From positions 124,001 through 188,000 of the forward strand of contig MU385775.1 of the NCBI GenBank assembly GCA_022497155.1: a DNA stretch of 64,000 nucleotides. Reading direction: 5' to 3'. Source of the stretch: Whalleya microplaca. Its lineage: Eukaryota; Ascomycota; Sordariomycetes; Xylariales; Xylariaceae. Under the pieces are notes generated by a model, which did not search any database, was not told the origin of the DNA, and was given only the letters and a program-made list of their open reading frames with translations. The position numbers and the translations under genes are program-made. Of the stretch, positions 1 to 11,634 are shown piece after piece; the first letter of the stretch is position 1, and the number at the start of each line of letters is the position of its first letter.

Positions 1-890
1 TTAGTGGTTATGTCGTAGACTTCACCGTTGGTTCCATCAGGATAGAGAACAAGGCTCGGTCGAGATTGGAGTTGACCGGCGCTTGCCAGCCTAGAAACAG
101 CAGTTTCATATGCCTGAAGCAATTCGGGGAGCTTTGCTACTTTCGTGCAGTTGATGCCGATTCCCCAGGGGATAATGTCGGAATAATTTGGGCTCAGGAG
201 GGCGTCGATCACTTGATCAACAGAGCTACCGTCAGGGAGAATATAGTGATCCCCAGGGAAAACGCAGGATATCCAGTACGGAACATCTCCGTGCCGAAGG
301 GATGAACCTTCCAACGGCGTCGACGGTGTACGGCCGAACAGCTTTCGAATGGCCTTTATCTCGTCTAATCTTGGTACCGTCTCGAAGCCAATGTAGGTGA
401 CCCGAGGTTTTAGTCGGTCGATCTGATCGAATAAGCGGATACGATCGCGATGCCAATTGAGTAATTGTTCTGTCGAGTTGTGTTCATCATCGTACTTCCC
501 GCTGTATTCCTCATTGGGGATCATGCAAGCCCCGTAAGGTCCCAGGCTGAGAGCCAGCTCTGCTGTCGGGGCCTTCACCTCCTCGGCAATAGACACGGCA
601 AGCTCAAGAAAGGATGGTATCTTGGACCGGTCGATGCCCTCCGGATAGGCCAGAGTTTTAGTGCGCGAAAAGCTTTCAACAGAGACCTGGTAGGTGGCAG
701 TAAGTAGGATATCGACGGGGACCTCGGCAAAGTCCTTCTGACAGGCACGAAGCGTGTCCGGGTCGGCCACCAGGAGGTGAGAGGACCATAGAGGGGTATT
801 GTCGTCGAACTTGACGTCGTAATTGTCCGCTAGCGAAGTGCCCAGCCCCCCATCCAGGAGCCGAACAGGGGTAGTGCCGGTCGAGGCCAT
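1..890 (-). CDS. Homocysteine S-methyltransferase, 3' end outside window
   Basis: The minus strand reads open from an ATG at 888-890 to the left edge, 296 codons without a stop or intron, so the C-terminus is missing. The N-terminus carries the Hcy-binding-domain signature DGGLGTSL (residues 13-20). Near the end of the visible part lies GIGINCT, where the family places its first zinc-ligand cysteine; the second motif (GGCC) would lie past the edge. Yeast Mht1/Sam4 are about 325 residues, so perhaps 30-50 residues are missing. Family members transfer a methyl group from S-methylmethionine or AdoMet to homocysteine in the cytosol, giving methionine. The gene is divergent from the C2-domain gene. 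Seen: the motifs. Inferred: the substrate. Confidence 0.85.
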   Translation of the reverse strand, partial: MASTGTTPVRLLDGGLGTSLADNYDVKFDDNTPLWSSHLLVADPDTLRACQKDFAEVPVDILLTATYQVSVESFSRTKTLAYPEGIDRSKIPSFLELAVSIAEEVKAPTAELALSLGPYGACMIPNEEYSGKYDDEHNSTEQLLNWHRDRIRLFDQIDRLKPRVTYIGFETVPRLDEIKAIRKLFGRTPSTPLEGSSLRHGDVPYWISCVFPGDHYILPDGSSVDQVIDALLSPNYSDIIPWGIGINCTKVAKLPELLQAYETAVSRLASAGQLQSRPSLVLYPDGTNGEVYDITT

Positions 891-2361
891 GGCCGGCAAG
901 GTACGGAATGTCGTGTTGGAGAATTTCTCACGTTGCCAGGTCAAATAAGCTTAAGTTTCATTAGGGGTCAATCAATAATAAGTCCAGATCATCATGACCA
1001 TATACCTATATCGACAAGGCTGGGCTGGATGGACAGGGCTGATGGGCAGATGACAAAGATCAAACAAAAGAAGCAATTTGTTGTAAAGCTTGTGAAGAAG
1101 CTTATTATGATGATGATTATTATTAGGCATTGATGAGCTGTCAAAGGCCTGTCATGTCATGGAAGTCCTGGAAGCCATGGAAGCAAGTGGAGCCCCAGTC
1201 GGCAGTGTTGGACGATGCGGGGATAACGGAGCTTTTAACCTCCGAGCGTGGCTGGCCACCTTACCTGATTCGTCGATGTTGCCAGGCTGCCATGTGTGCG
1301 CTAAGCTCCGACTAGCGCATCCCAGTTCCGAGGATAGGCGTGATAACAGATAACGCGATAACACACGGCAACCTGGGAATACGAACCAGCTTCTATAGGC
1401 TCATAGTAGCCTAATAATAACTGACATTATTGACATGACTGACATTCTCTTTTGATATTACTAGCACTGAACCTTATTATTACCTAAGCTGCTGGCTGCT
1501 AACAGCTGTCAGGCCTGCCTAGGTGTCCTGTCCTGGGTGTCCCAGTGGCTTAACATGTACCTTACCCTTTTACAGCGCTGCTGTCTTATTCATTGGCATC
1601 GGCAACGCGGCAACGCGGCATTGCGGGAGTGCGGCACCCGCCATGCCTAAGGTACATTACTGCAAAGTGAGTTACGTAGTTTTGTAGGAATAGAAAGGAA
1701 ATGGGCAATGCAATTGGGCGCCGCCGCAGCACTGCCTACTTTTCCAACCTCTCAATAATTGTTTTTCTACCCTTGATTTTCTCTCAATCAATTGATTCAT
1801 TCAGACGTCGTCGCGCTCTTCTTCTGGCCTCCTTTTTTCCGTTTTCCGACCCTCGAGCCGCAGGAGGGCCAAGACCACCACATTGAGTTACCGCATTCTT
1901 TTTGTTTACTACGTGCTGTTGTTGTTACTTGCGTCAATTTGTCATTCTGTCATTTTGCATTCGCCTTGTGGGACCTCCCAAGCTTTCTGCCCCTCGAACC
2001 GCGCACCTTGGCATCTATCGCCAGTCGGCTTTTTTCGGTATACGAGCCCAGCCCAGCCCAATCCCAATCCCTAGGGATCTGCGTCTTGCTGCGTCGCTGG
2101 TGTACAGTACTGCGCTACTTGTGCTGTCGGTGCGCTCTCCTCCGATCGCGCATTGGCTTGCCTGCCTGCCAGCCCTACCTCTCTCGTATCCTCCAACTGG
2201 CCGGTGTTGGATTGGCCTCTCGGAGCTTCGGGGCTTCGGAGTACCTGAGAAAATAAGAGAGACAGAGAAACAAAGAAAAACCTGAAGAAAAAAAAAATAC
2301 CGCTTCTGACATCATCACCCTAACTAGCTAGTCTTGATAGATCGCTGCTGTTGTCGCCGCC
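891..2361. promoter_or_regulatory. Divergent intergenic region with pyrimidine-rich leader
   Basis: This 1.5-kb stretch separates two divergent genes and has no convincing coding sequence. It contains a short direct repeat (gcaacgcg twice near 1600-1620). From about 1780 to 2280 it is C/T-rich and ends in an A-rich run just before the C2 gene, typical of a long fungal 5' leader. Open frames here are unsupported by codon use. Confidence 0.45.
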
Positions 2362-4260
2362 ATGGCGGACGCCGTTGGACGGCCCGATAGTCAACCTCGC
2401 CCAGCTCAAGGTTCCGGGACCCCACATGCTAACGAGGTGAACAATGAAAAGCTTGTGAATCAACAGGGATCGAATGACGATCCCCCTGACGATGAACATC
2501 ATTCGCACGCAGCTGGCAACTCTGACAGCAATGAAAAGAAGCATGGCATCGTCCCTCGGCGCAGCACCCTGAAGGACAAACTCAAAGGCCAGAAAGAGAA
2601 GATCAAGACCAAAGCAAAGCCCCCTGGCGGCTATGACCCTACACCATTACCTGATGTCCCACCGGGGTACACTGTCAAGTTCATTTTCCATCGAGCTGAG
2701 AACCTGCCCGTTGCTGACATAGGTAGTGGATCATCTGATCCCTTCCTCACTGCCACTTTGTCCACTGCCTTGCCAAAGCGACACAAAGAGGAGGCTGACC
2801 TTATCTACCGGACTCGTACTATTGTCAAGACCCTTGAGCCCCAATGGGAACAGGATTGGACCGTAGCGAATGTCCCTGCGTCAGGGTTCAAACTCAAAAT
2901 TCGCTTATATGACGAGGACTGGCCCGATCACAATGACAGACTTGGCAATGTGACCATTTTTGTGAACCGCGTCAGTGAAGACTGGGAAGGCTTGGGCCCT
3001 GAGAGAGAGTTCGAGGTCAAGAAGCGCTCTGGCAGCAAGCGTGCCTACATTCTCAAGGCATGTGCGGCCACCTTTAGCAGGGGCATTTCTATAACACCGA
3101 GACTGTACGTAAGTGCTGTTGTCCTGGGGAAATCAGATCCGCCGTACGGCCAGATCTATACAGCTGGCCCTACTTATTACTTCAAGCACTTCTCTCCGAT
3201 GATTGGCCGTATGACCGGTATAAAGGTGAATAGAGACGAGGCCGATGACTCCAATAGCCACGATGCAAGACCTGCCTCCACTCGACGTGAAAAGATGGCC
3301 GAGAGGAGGGCGCAGAAGTACGATTTCCAGGCCAGCGAGATCCAGCTAGCTGGGCCAGTTCCGGCCAAACTGTATCACAGATACGTCGAGTTCCGGCCCA
3401 TTATTGGACTCCTGTTCAGGGGCAGTGGGCTCCGTGGTCGCATCCTGAACAAGGCACTGCACCACCAGCATGACCGAGTCTATAACTTTGATAAGAGTAC
3501 GGAATGGGGTACATTTGAGCCGTGCTCGGAAGAGGCTAGTCTCCAGCTCCTGAGAATGGCACACTTTGACGAAGGAGGGCGTGTCTTCACCTACATCATT
3601 ACCCTCGACGGTCTCATGCGATTCACAGAAACGGGTAAGGAATTTGGCATCGACCTGCTCAGCAAACACACCATGCATAGTGATGCGGCTATTTATATCG
3701 CCTGTTCGGGGGAGTTCTTTATCCGGAGGCTTAAGAAGCCGAAGGTGACCGAGGACGCCGACCCGGGACAGCCGACGCATCCGCCGGATGCAATGCTCAA
3801 GGGCGGTCCACCCCATTCCCCGCCACCGGCAAAACCACAATACTACCAATTGGTCATTGACAACGACAGTGGCACGTATCGTCCCGATAAATCCGTGCTA
3901 CCATACCTGCAGAAGTATTTGGAACACAACTTCCCTGGCCTCGGCATTGTGACACTCGCATGCGATGACCCCGAAGATCAGAAGCTCAAGGATGCTCAGC
4001 GCAAAATCAAGCACAAGGAGGGCCGTGCCATCAACATGGTGCTCAACCGAAGCCCCAGTGCCAGCTCCTTCAGCTCAGACGACATCAGCGATCTTTCTGA
4101 TATGGATGAAGCTGGAGAGACGGGCCGCAAGAGCAAGAAGGAGAGGGCGTGGGATCTGATCGAGGAACCGAGGCGGTTGAAGGCATTGGCAGCGAGACAC
4201 GCCGCGGCGAATATACCGAGTGAGGCGGGCACGGCAAGTGGGAGTTCTGCGGCTGCGTAA
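2362..4260 (+). CDS. C2-domain protein, conserved fungal, function unknown
   Basis: Intronless gene of 632 residues. The start ATG sits in a good context (gccgccATGG). Residues 1-100 are polar and low-complexity with a basic stretch (about 66-86). A C2 domain covers roughly residues 103-215, with a Ca2+-loop-like SSDPFLTATL, then a TLEPQWEQDW strand and a DEDWPDHNDRLG loop carrying acidic residues. The remaining C-terminal part is a long conserved-looking region with no family I can name, including aromatic- and glycine-rich segments around 340-480, and ends in a serine/acidic low-complexity tail. C2 domains usually bind acidic phospholipids, often with Ca2+, so a membrane-recruited cytosolic role is likely. 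No transmembrane segment is seen. The enzymatic role is unknown. Confidence 0.85.
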   Translation: MADAVGRPDSQPRPAQGSGTPHANEVNNEKLVNQQGSNDDPPDDEHHSHAAGNSDSNEKKHGIVPRRSTLKDKLKGQKEKIKTKAKPPGGYDPTPLPDVPPGYTVKFIFHRAENLPVADIGSGSSDPFLTATLSTALPKRHKEEADLIYRTRTIVKTLEPQWEQDWTVANVPASGFKLKIRLYDEDWPDHNDRLGNVTIFVNRVSEDWEGLGPEREFEVKKRSGSKRAYILKACAATFSRGISITPRLYVSAVVLGKSDPPYGQIYTAGPTYYFKHFSPMIGRMTGIKVNRDEADDSNSHDARPASTRREKMAERRAQKYDFQASEIQLAGPVPAKLYHRYVEFRPIIGLLFRGSGLRGRILNKALHHQHDRVYNFDKSTEWGTFEPCSEEASLQLLRMAHFDEGGRVFTYIITLDGLMRFTETGKEFGIDLLSKHTMHSDAAIYIACSGEFFIRRLKKPKVTEDADPGQPTHPPDAMLKGGPPHSPPPAKPQYYQLVIDNDSGTYRPDKSVLPYLQKYLEHNFPGLGIVTLACDDPEDQKLKDAQRKIKHKEGRAINMVLNRSPSASSFSSDDISDLSDMDEAGETGRKSKKERAWDLIEEPRRLKALAARHAAANIPSEAGTASGSSAAA

Positions 4261-6471
4261 AAAGTTCCCTATACCTGAAGCTATATTGCAATACTCTATT
4301 TTTGGAGAGGTTGTCTATCTCGCGATTGTGTTCCTAGGTTGCCAGCGAAATGGCGTCGATTTTAGCTAAGGTGGTCTTTTTTTTTTTTTGTTTCACAACT
4401 GATATCCATATGTTATTTATTCCCCGACGGAGCCTTTTGGTTATCCCTCTATACGACACGTTAGGAGGCATGATGCATTCCTACCATTTTATCATTTACT
4501 ATTATAATCACATCTATTTTCTATTCGCGTGGGACACAAAAACTTTACGAGTCCATGCTAGTTCTCTACTCAGTTCTCTTGACCAGTTATACTTCGACGG
4601 GTATTCTAGATAGAAACTTTCATACTAAGATATCGTCAAGACCGCTGTCCCCGTGCAGGTGTAGTAACATGTAACAGCGTTTATTAGTTTCTGGACATAT
4701 GACCGAATACTTATTATTTCGACCTGCAACTCTCTGACAGACTAACTAGCTTCCCGCTCCCCCTCGCCCCATGCGCCCGGCAGGGCTCGATGCAATTGAT
4801 CCTTCCTCGCGGGTCCCCCTGGCAGGCCTGGACCCCATATGTAGCTCGGTGATCATCACTCTTGCATCATGGCGAAAATCTTGATCTCGCGACGCGGGAT
4901 GAGGTCATCGCGACGGGGCCAGCGACTATCGCCATTTCGGGCGCGGCAGAATCCACCTCGGACCACTTATCCTAACCTGGAGCTTGGCGGCTGCGGACGT
5001 CTCAGGTAGCCTATGCGGAAAAGATTGGCCGGAACGAGCCGAGCTGCCGAGCTGGGAATAGAGGCCCGTATGTACACATAGGGAGGCCTCGAGACTGGGG
5101 CCTGGCGCCATACGTACATACATATGTATGTAATGAAAACAGGATCGCGGTCGGTGATGGTGGCTGGGTGGCTGACTAGGCAGGAGGCGTGGAGGCGTTT
5201 AGGGTTTATATCTGGGGATCGGTGCTTGGGTGCGTTGGTTAGTTGGATTGCGAATCGTATGTAATCTTCGACAAATGGCTGACGCGAGATTCTCATAATC
5301 ATCGTGGTGATCTTTACTAGGAGTAGGTAGATATACACGGTCTCGTCTTCGCTGCTTCATGAGTAAGTATTGGCAGGCTGATGTCCTCACGGGCTGAGGG
5401 GATTTGAATGATGCTATATGCGAGCGCATACAAGCTTATAACGACTCTTCATAGTTTTCGAAAAACATGTCGATGCAGCCTACATGTTTACCAAGGCTAG
5501 TTTGCAATTGGTGTCAAAGGAGGTGAGGCCATAGACTACGTCCATGAAGCGCTTGCCCCTTTATGGCCTCTCCTCTCCTCCCTCCCCTATTGTTGCCGAT
5601 GAAATCGGCGCATTAGTCAGTGCCGTTCAGCTTCACAAATTGAACTGTCCCGTGATCACTTGCCTGGGTCATATTGTTTGCTAGTGACCGTATTCTCACT
5701 TACATGTGTCTATCTAGAAGCATTCCTATCCCCTGACTCATTCATGGGTAAAGTACTGCTTGCTTCAAAACGTATCGTATCATTTATGATCTCATCGCAT
5801 GACAGCCAGGGATGCTTACTGTAGTTGTTAGATAACTAGATATATCCAGTGGGCAGGTAAGTCTTTACACCCGTGCATGGCTATGTCGAGACAGCTTAAA
5901 CTCATCGGCTCTTTCAATTGTCCTAGGCATAATTACGGCAATACTCGACACAAAGAAACTTATAAAGCATAATACAGCGAGAATATACAAGAGGCTAGGA
6001 AAGTATCACAGTTATAGTATATGTAATAATCATTTAGGTACCGTCGTAATCACTCTAATAAAATTATATAAAAGTCTAAGATCCGAAAGATCTTTAATAC
6101 CCCTATTATCGTAACAGAAAGGAACATAATGAACAGATAGAACGTATATACATAGGCATTCCCTAGTTATGTGCGATTAGATTCTGTATTTGTCATATAT
6201 AAACTAGAGCGCCGGAAATAAGTGCTGCTTCGATGCATACCGTCCCTGGGATGGACATGTATTCTAATCGACCATCGTTGGAGCTAATTCATCTAATATA
6301 TCTGTAAGGTTGCCTTCCCGCAGCACACAGGACTCCTCACGGTCACTTGTGTCAATGAATTCAGTCGGCATATGGCTTTACCTTTAACATACAGATAGAC
6401 TCGGCATATCGATTCATCATCGAGAGGATGACCTCTGGCAACTGCTACAGTAACTCCTATATACAGCTTCT
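4261..6471. other. Gene-poor spacer, increasingly AT-rich
   Basis: No gene is supported. Open frames at 4926-5429 are on the minus strand, overlap each other and have no recognisable product. A short perfect palindrome of tacatacatatgtatgta type lies near 5114-5131. From about 5900 the sequence becomes AT-rich and stop-dense, as in degraded or RIP-affected fungal DNA. Confidence 0.4.
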
Positions 6472-6996
6472 AGCCCCGAGCGAAACGGTTATTATCACTG
6501 TAGTTCTGGTTATTTTCACGGTAGTATAATGCACTAGACTAAACATGGTCTAATAGATTAGATACCTTCCCTGCGGTACTTTCTTCCAACAAATTTAAGT
6601 AGCTTTTCTACCAGGCTGAAATCTTCAATCTTTTCTAAACGCCCACGAGAAAACTCTTGCTATTAAAGCTATACATATATTGTTAAAGCTATACACTCGC
6701 TATCGAAGCTATTATAATAGCCGAATTTTCATACTAGCTTCTAAGTACGCTTAAAAGGTCGTTAAGCAATAATACTGATAACGCGACGAATTACAAATGG
6801 GTTAATGCCCCCATTAACAGTGTCGGCAGGGAGGTAAATAGCATCTTACATATAGAAATAGAAAATATACATCCATCTATCAGTAAGATGTACCGCGGGA
6901 CGAGTACCTAGTCTATCTAACTATATCAGGCTTTGGGCATTATACTACCGTGAAAATAACCAGAACTACAGTGATAATAACCATTTCGAGCCCCGA
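6472..6996. mobile_element. Non-autonomous TIR element (MITE-like)
   Basis: Two arms, 6481-6532 and 6937-6988, are inverted copies of each other over 52 bp with one mismatch (cgaaacgg on the left against cgaaatgg on the right). Immediately outside lies the direct repeat agccccga (6472-6479 and 6989-6996), the expected 8-bp target-site duplication; one extra g at 6480 sits between the duplication and the left arm. The roughly 510-bp body has no open frame of note and is AT-rich. Long arms with an 8-bp duplication suggest a hAT- or Mutator-derived MITE; hAT terminal repeats are usually shorter and Mutator duplications usually 9 bp, so the superfamily is unresolved. Confidence 0.8.
6664..6722 (+). 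repeat. Degenerate 20-bp tandem repeat inside the TIR element
   Basis: About three imperfect 20-bp units share the core ttaaagctatac/tcgaagctatta. They lie in the middle of the inverted-repeat element and may be part of its original structure or a later expansion. Confidence 0.55.
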
Positions 6997-8170
6997 AAAA
7001 CTCAGTTCTTGACCTGGTCCTATATATCTTTATAAGTTCTCGACGTAAGGGATACGCTTTAGAACGGACCATAAGTTCCAGCCTTGGTGCAGACAAGCAT
7101 GACGGGCACAATTCCTATTCATGTATTGTTCCTGGCAGCGTTTGAACAAGTGAGCTCTGGCCCGAAGCCATGTTCTCCCCAGCAAGTATGCAACGACTAA
7201 ACCACACCCCACGAAACCCGTTTCACCGTTAGACTGTTCACTGGCCCGAACAAAAACCCATTCTTATCGGAATACTGCTCTGACACGGGAGTAATAAAGT
7301 AAGGAAGAGATTAGACAGCAGCTGGTATTGGTGCGATATTCCTCTATTTATTAAGAACCCTAGAATCCTATCGCAGACTACCCGATGAGGTCTGCGACAC
7401 GTCTACAACCGCGAATGATATTCGTAGTAACCCAGAACCCACAGGCTGGCGACATATTCGTGCTTGTATCGACGAGTCTCTACGCCTGGCCTCCCCAGTA
7501 TCAGGTCAGGTTACCTTTGGTAGGAGCTGTTGCAAGCGGAGAAAGGGAAAGATCTACAATTGATGGCGGACATGCCATCTAGCTAGGTCCACAGGCTTGT
7601 GTTAATATATATTTATTCCATGGTGATGAAAACTTCCCGCTGCCATTTAATTTCCGTCTGGGACGTTGGCTGGTCGAGTGATGAAGCGTCGAAAGCAATG
7701 TATGCTGCATTCATAGCATTTTCTACCGAAGTGGGTGTGCCGCAAATGCCATGAATTACCTGGAAGCTAGTATTATGTTAGCTAAAACAATGTGGTACTC
7801 GATCTTCTGATGAAGTCAGGAGGCATGAGTCTATCTGGTGCAGGCGTACCCCGCAAGTTGAATGGGAGACGAAGGCAAGAGTATTTCCAGCTACATGGCG
7901 TCTTTACTGCAAGCCATAAGGACCATGATTAATTCAAGCGAAAGAGATAAGCGCACGCGCGCATTTGTGTGTGAGTAGAGAGCACTGGTCTCTAACCTAA
8001 GTAGAATCCTGTGAGCCTCAATAAAAACAAGGAGCTGTCACGATGTTCATGATTCGACTTTCATCCTATTGTGCAATGGCATGTTCACATTTTAAATTTT
8101 GAACATTTTTATTAAAATTTTATTAGATACAACTTTATTTTAAAGGAGCGGGGCTAACTAATAGGAGATG
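6997..8170. other. AT-rich spacer without supported genes
   Basis: Nothing coding can be supported. Short overlapping open frames on both strands near 7030-7580 have no recognisable motifs. The region links the TIR element to the minisatellite. Confidence 0.4.
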
Positions 8171-8290
8171 GGCAAATGGATAGGGGGCAAATGGATAGGG
8201 GGCAAATGGATAGGGGGCAAATGGATATGGGGCAAATGGATAGGGGGCAAATGGATAGGGGGCAAATGGATATGGGGCAAATGGATAGGG
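8171..8290. repeat. 15-bp minisatellite, eight copies
   Basis: Eight perfectly phased 15-bp units (ggcaaatggataggg) run from 8171 to 8290; units 4 and 7 carry the same single change (tatgg instead of taggg). The shared variant at a three-unit spacing suggests duplication of a multi-unit block. The unit length is a multiple of three, so all frames stay open, which explains a PIHLP-repeat open frame on the minus strand. The array starts about 73 nt beyond the stop of the small cysteine-rich gene, probably in its 3' UTR. Confidence 0.95.
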
Positions 8291-8362
8291 GTTGGAAATA
8301 GGAGAGTTGAAGTATAAATCATTATACCGATGAGAAGGTCACTCATCTTCTCTCTCTCATAC

Positions 8363-8641
8363 TCAATACGGAGCCAAGCTGTATACTGCGTTAGAGCTCG
8401 ACGCCCCAGCTCCGCATCCACCACAAAACTGGTGCCGACATGTGTTGCATTGACCGTAAAAGAATTGACGCATGTCCTGGCATTTACAGCATTTATAAGA
8501 GCTCGGCGTGGACGCTTGTACTTGCGCCGTGGTTGCTCCCGCTCCACATCCTCCACAGAAATTGTGCTTACAACCTTGACACACAGCGTAGAAGAACTCC
8601 TTCTGAGCCTGGCACTTGCAGCAGTAATAAGTGTTACCCAT
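8363..8641 (-). CDS. Small protein with two duplicated CxxC/CxHxxCxxC zinc-finger-like units
   Basis: Intronless 92-residue protein made of two near-identical units of about 40 residues. Each has the order YxCCKCQ, a short spacer ending in FFY, then CxxCxHxFCGGCGAGA. Both units keep all cysteines and the histidine, so each could bind zinc. The pattern resembles small fungal proteins of the CC-x-C ... CxxCxHxxCxxC type that have no assigned function. No signal peptide or membrane segment is seen, so it is probably intracellular. A TATA-like tatataaa lies near 8790-8797, about 150 nt upstream of the ATG. The preserved pattern argues for selection despite the small size. Function unknown. Confidence 0.75.
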   Translation of the reverse strand: MGNTYYCCKCQAQKEFFYAVCQGCKHNFCGGCGAGATTAQVQASTPSSYKCCKCQDMRQFFYGQCNTCRHQFCGGCGAGASSSNAVYSLAPY

Positions 8642-10305
8642 TTTGAAAATTTGCTCTTACCGTAGAGGTGCTGTGTACTTGTTTATAGTTGTAGTGTTGA
8701 CTGTGATAGTGATGACTTGGTATTACCTTTGAGATTGAGGTTGTTTGTGAATGGTGAGTCAAAAATCAACTGGGTTAATCATAGAGCCTACTTTATATAG
8801 GAAACGGGACCCCCGGCGATCTATATGCATCTTTGTCCTGTCATTTAGATCAAGCCCATTATCTTATGCTATTCAACTGTACATACATCTTGTCTCTCTG
8901 GAGGAGCTGGTTGGTGGCTGTTTCATGTAAACGACGCAACCAATTGACTTATGCCAATTTTGAGCAGTTTATTTGTTCGTATAGGAGAGGTATTGTGGGT
9001 GAAAGGACTTGCGCAAAAAAGGGCCAATCGACCTTTGACTGACAATGTCTAAGCTTGAAAACTCCCTTTTAGTCATTCAGCCGCATTCTCTAATAGCCTT
9101 GAATGAAAGAAAATATTCCCTTTCTAAAACATAGTAATTGTATACTTTGGATTGTTGTCCGTGTGGACAATTGTTCTTTATCCTAAACGGTAGTGAGGTA
9201 TCATCAGATGTAGGACCGTTAAATGCAACACTTATGCCTTTCAGTGATATGCAGTGGCTTTTAGATTAGTAGTGCCATATAGCCATGACTTATCTATTCG
9301 AATAAAGTCGTGAATAATTTCATCGAAATGTATACACATTCCATATATGACCTACAGAAGACATGTTGGGAACAGAATGAATTGCAGATGAGATCGCTTC
9401 TGAGACAGTATATGCCTCAGCATGCGGCTAGCTTGGGACTAGGTAGCATGATGAGGATTGGTAAGATACGGTACACTATTGAATAGGAATTCGTTTCTGC
9501 CAGGTGTGTACGTGATGCTGAGGTCTTCCCCACCAGTATGTGTAACTAGAAGGATCTAACAGTAACGTTCGAGGGCATCGGCATCATAGTCACGACAAGA
9601 AAAGGCACGTCAAACATGATTAACAATGGTAACGATAGGGACTACCGAATATCACCTGCACTATTTTCAATTATTATCTATTTCTGCTAGCCCCTGGAAC
9701 GAAACTTTTCTCCTCTAAGTCGATCTCATACTGAAAAGGTCCACCACACAGCCATTCTCACATACTAGCAGCATTAACGTACGCCGATGTTTAAGTCATG
9801 ATGAATTAATACTTTGGAAATTATGACGCGTGTAAATCCTTTACCATACTGTCGAATGAATAGTTCTTGAGCTGATACAGTTCTAACAAGAGGTAACTTA
9901 ATAAAGTGGTCTGCTACTTAGCTACCTAGGTTGAGCTTAATTACAGGTCGTATGTTGTACCTCCTGTAGTTCGCTGTGTATTCCTCTTTATATAGTATAT
10001 TACGGTTGTCCGAAAAGGCATTGCCTGCTTCCACGATGAAGCCCATGTTAGTATGGATACAATATTACTCTACTATGATAACTGGCGCTCATAGGCCTTA
10101 TGAGTAATATTACAAGTAGGAAATAACAACAGCAGAATGTGACAGAATGTCTAGTCAATTATTGTTGCTTCTACTCGTGCGCTATGTGAATGAAGCCCGC
10201 CAAACATCAAATATCACCTGCCGCTACGGAAACCTGCGCCAACAGAAGTCCAAACATGCATACTCTGACAAACATATGGTTTCCTTCTAGAATTGGCATT
10301 GTGGT
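8642..10305. other. Spacer with promoter of the small cysteine-rich gene
   Basis: The first 200 bases hold the TATA-containing promoter of the minus-strand gene at 8363-8641. The rest is AT-rich and stop-dense on both strands; I see no gene, RNA or repeat. Confidence 0.4.

Positions 10306-11634
<1,329 letters not shown>

Noticed and set aside
1701..2285. Overlapping plus-strand open frames upstream of the C2 gene
   Set aside because: Three frames are open over the same CT-rich leader, with low-complexity peptides and no conserved motif.
8158..8556. Minus-strand open frame of 132 codons with PIHLP repeats
   Set aside because: It overlaps the cysteine-rich gene out of frame and its repeats are only the translated 15-bp minisatellite.
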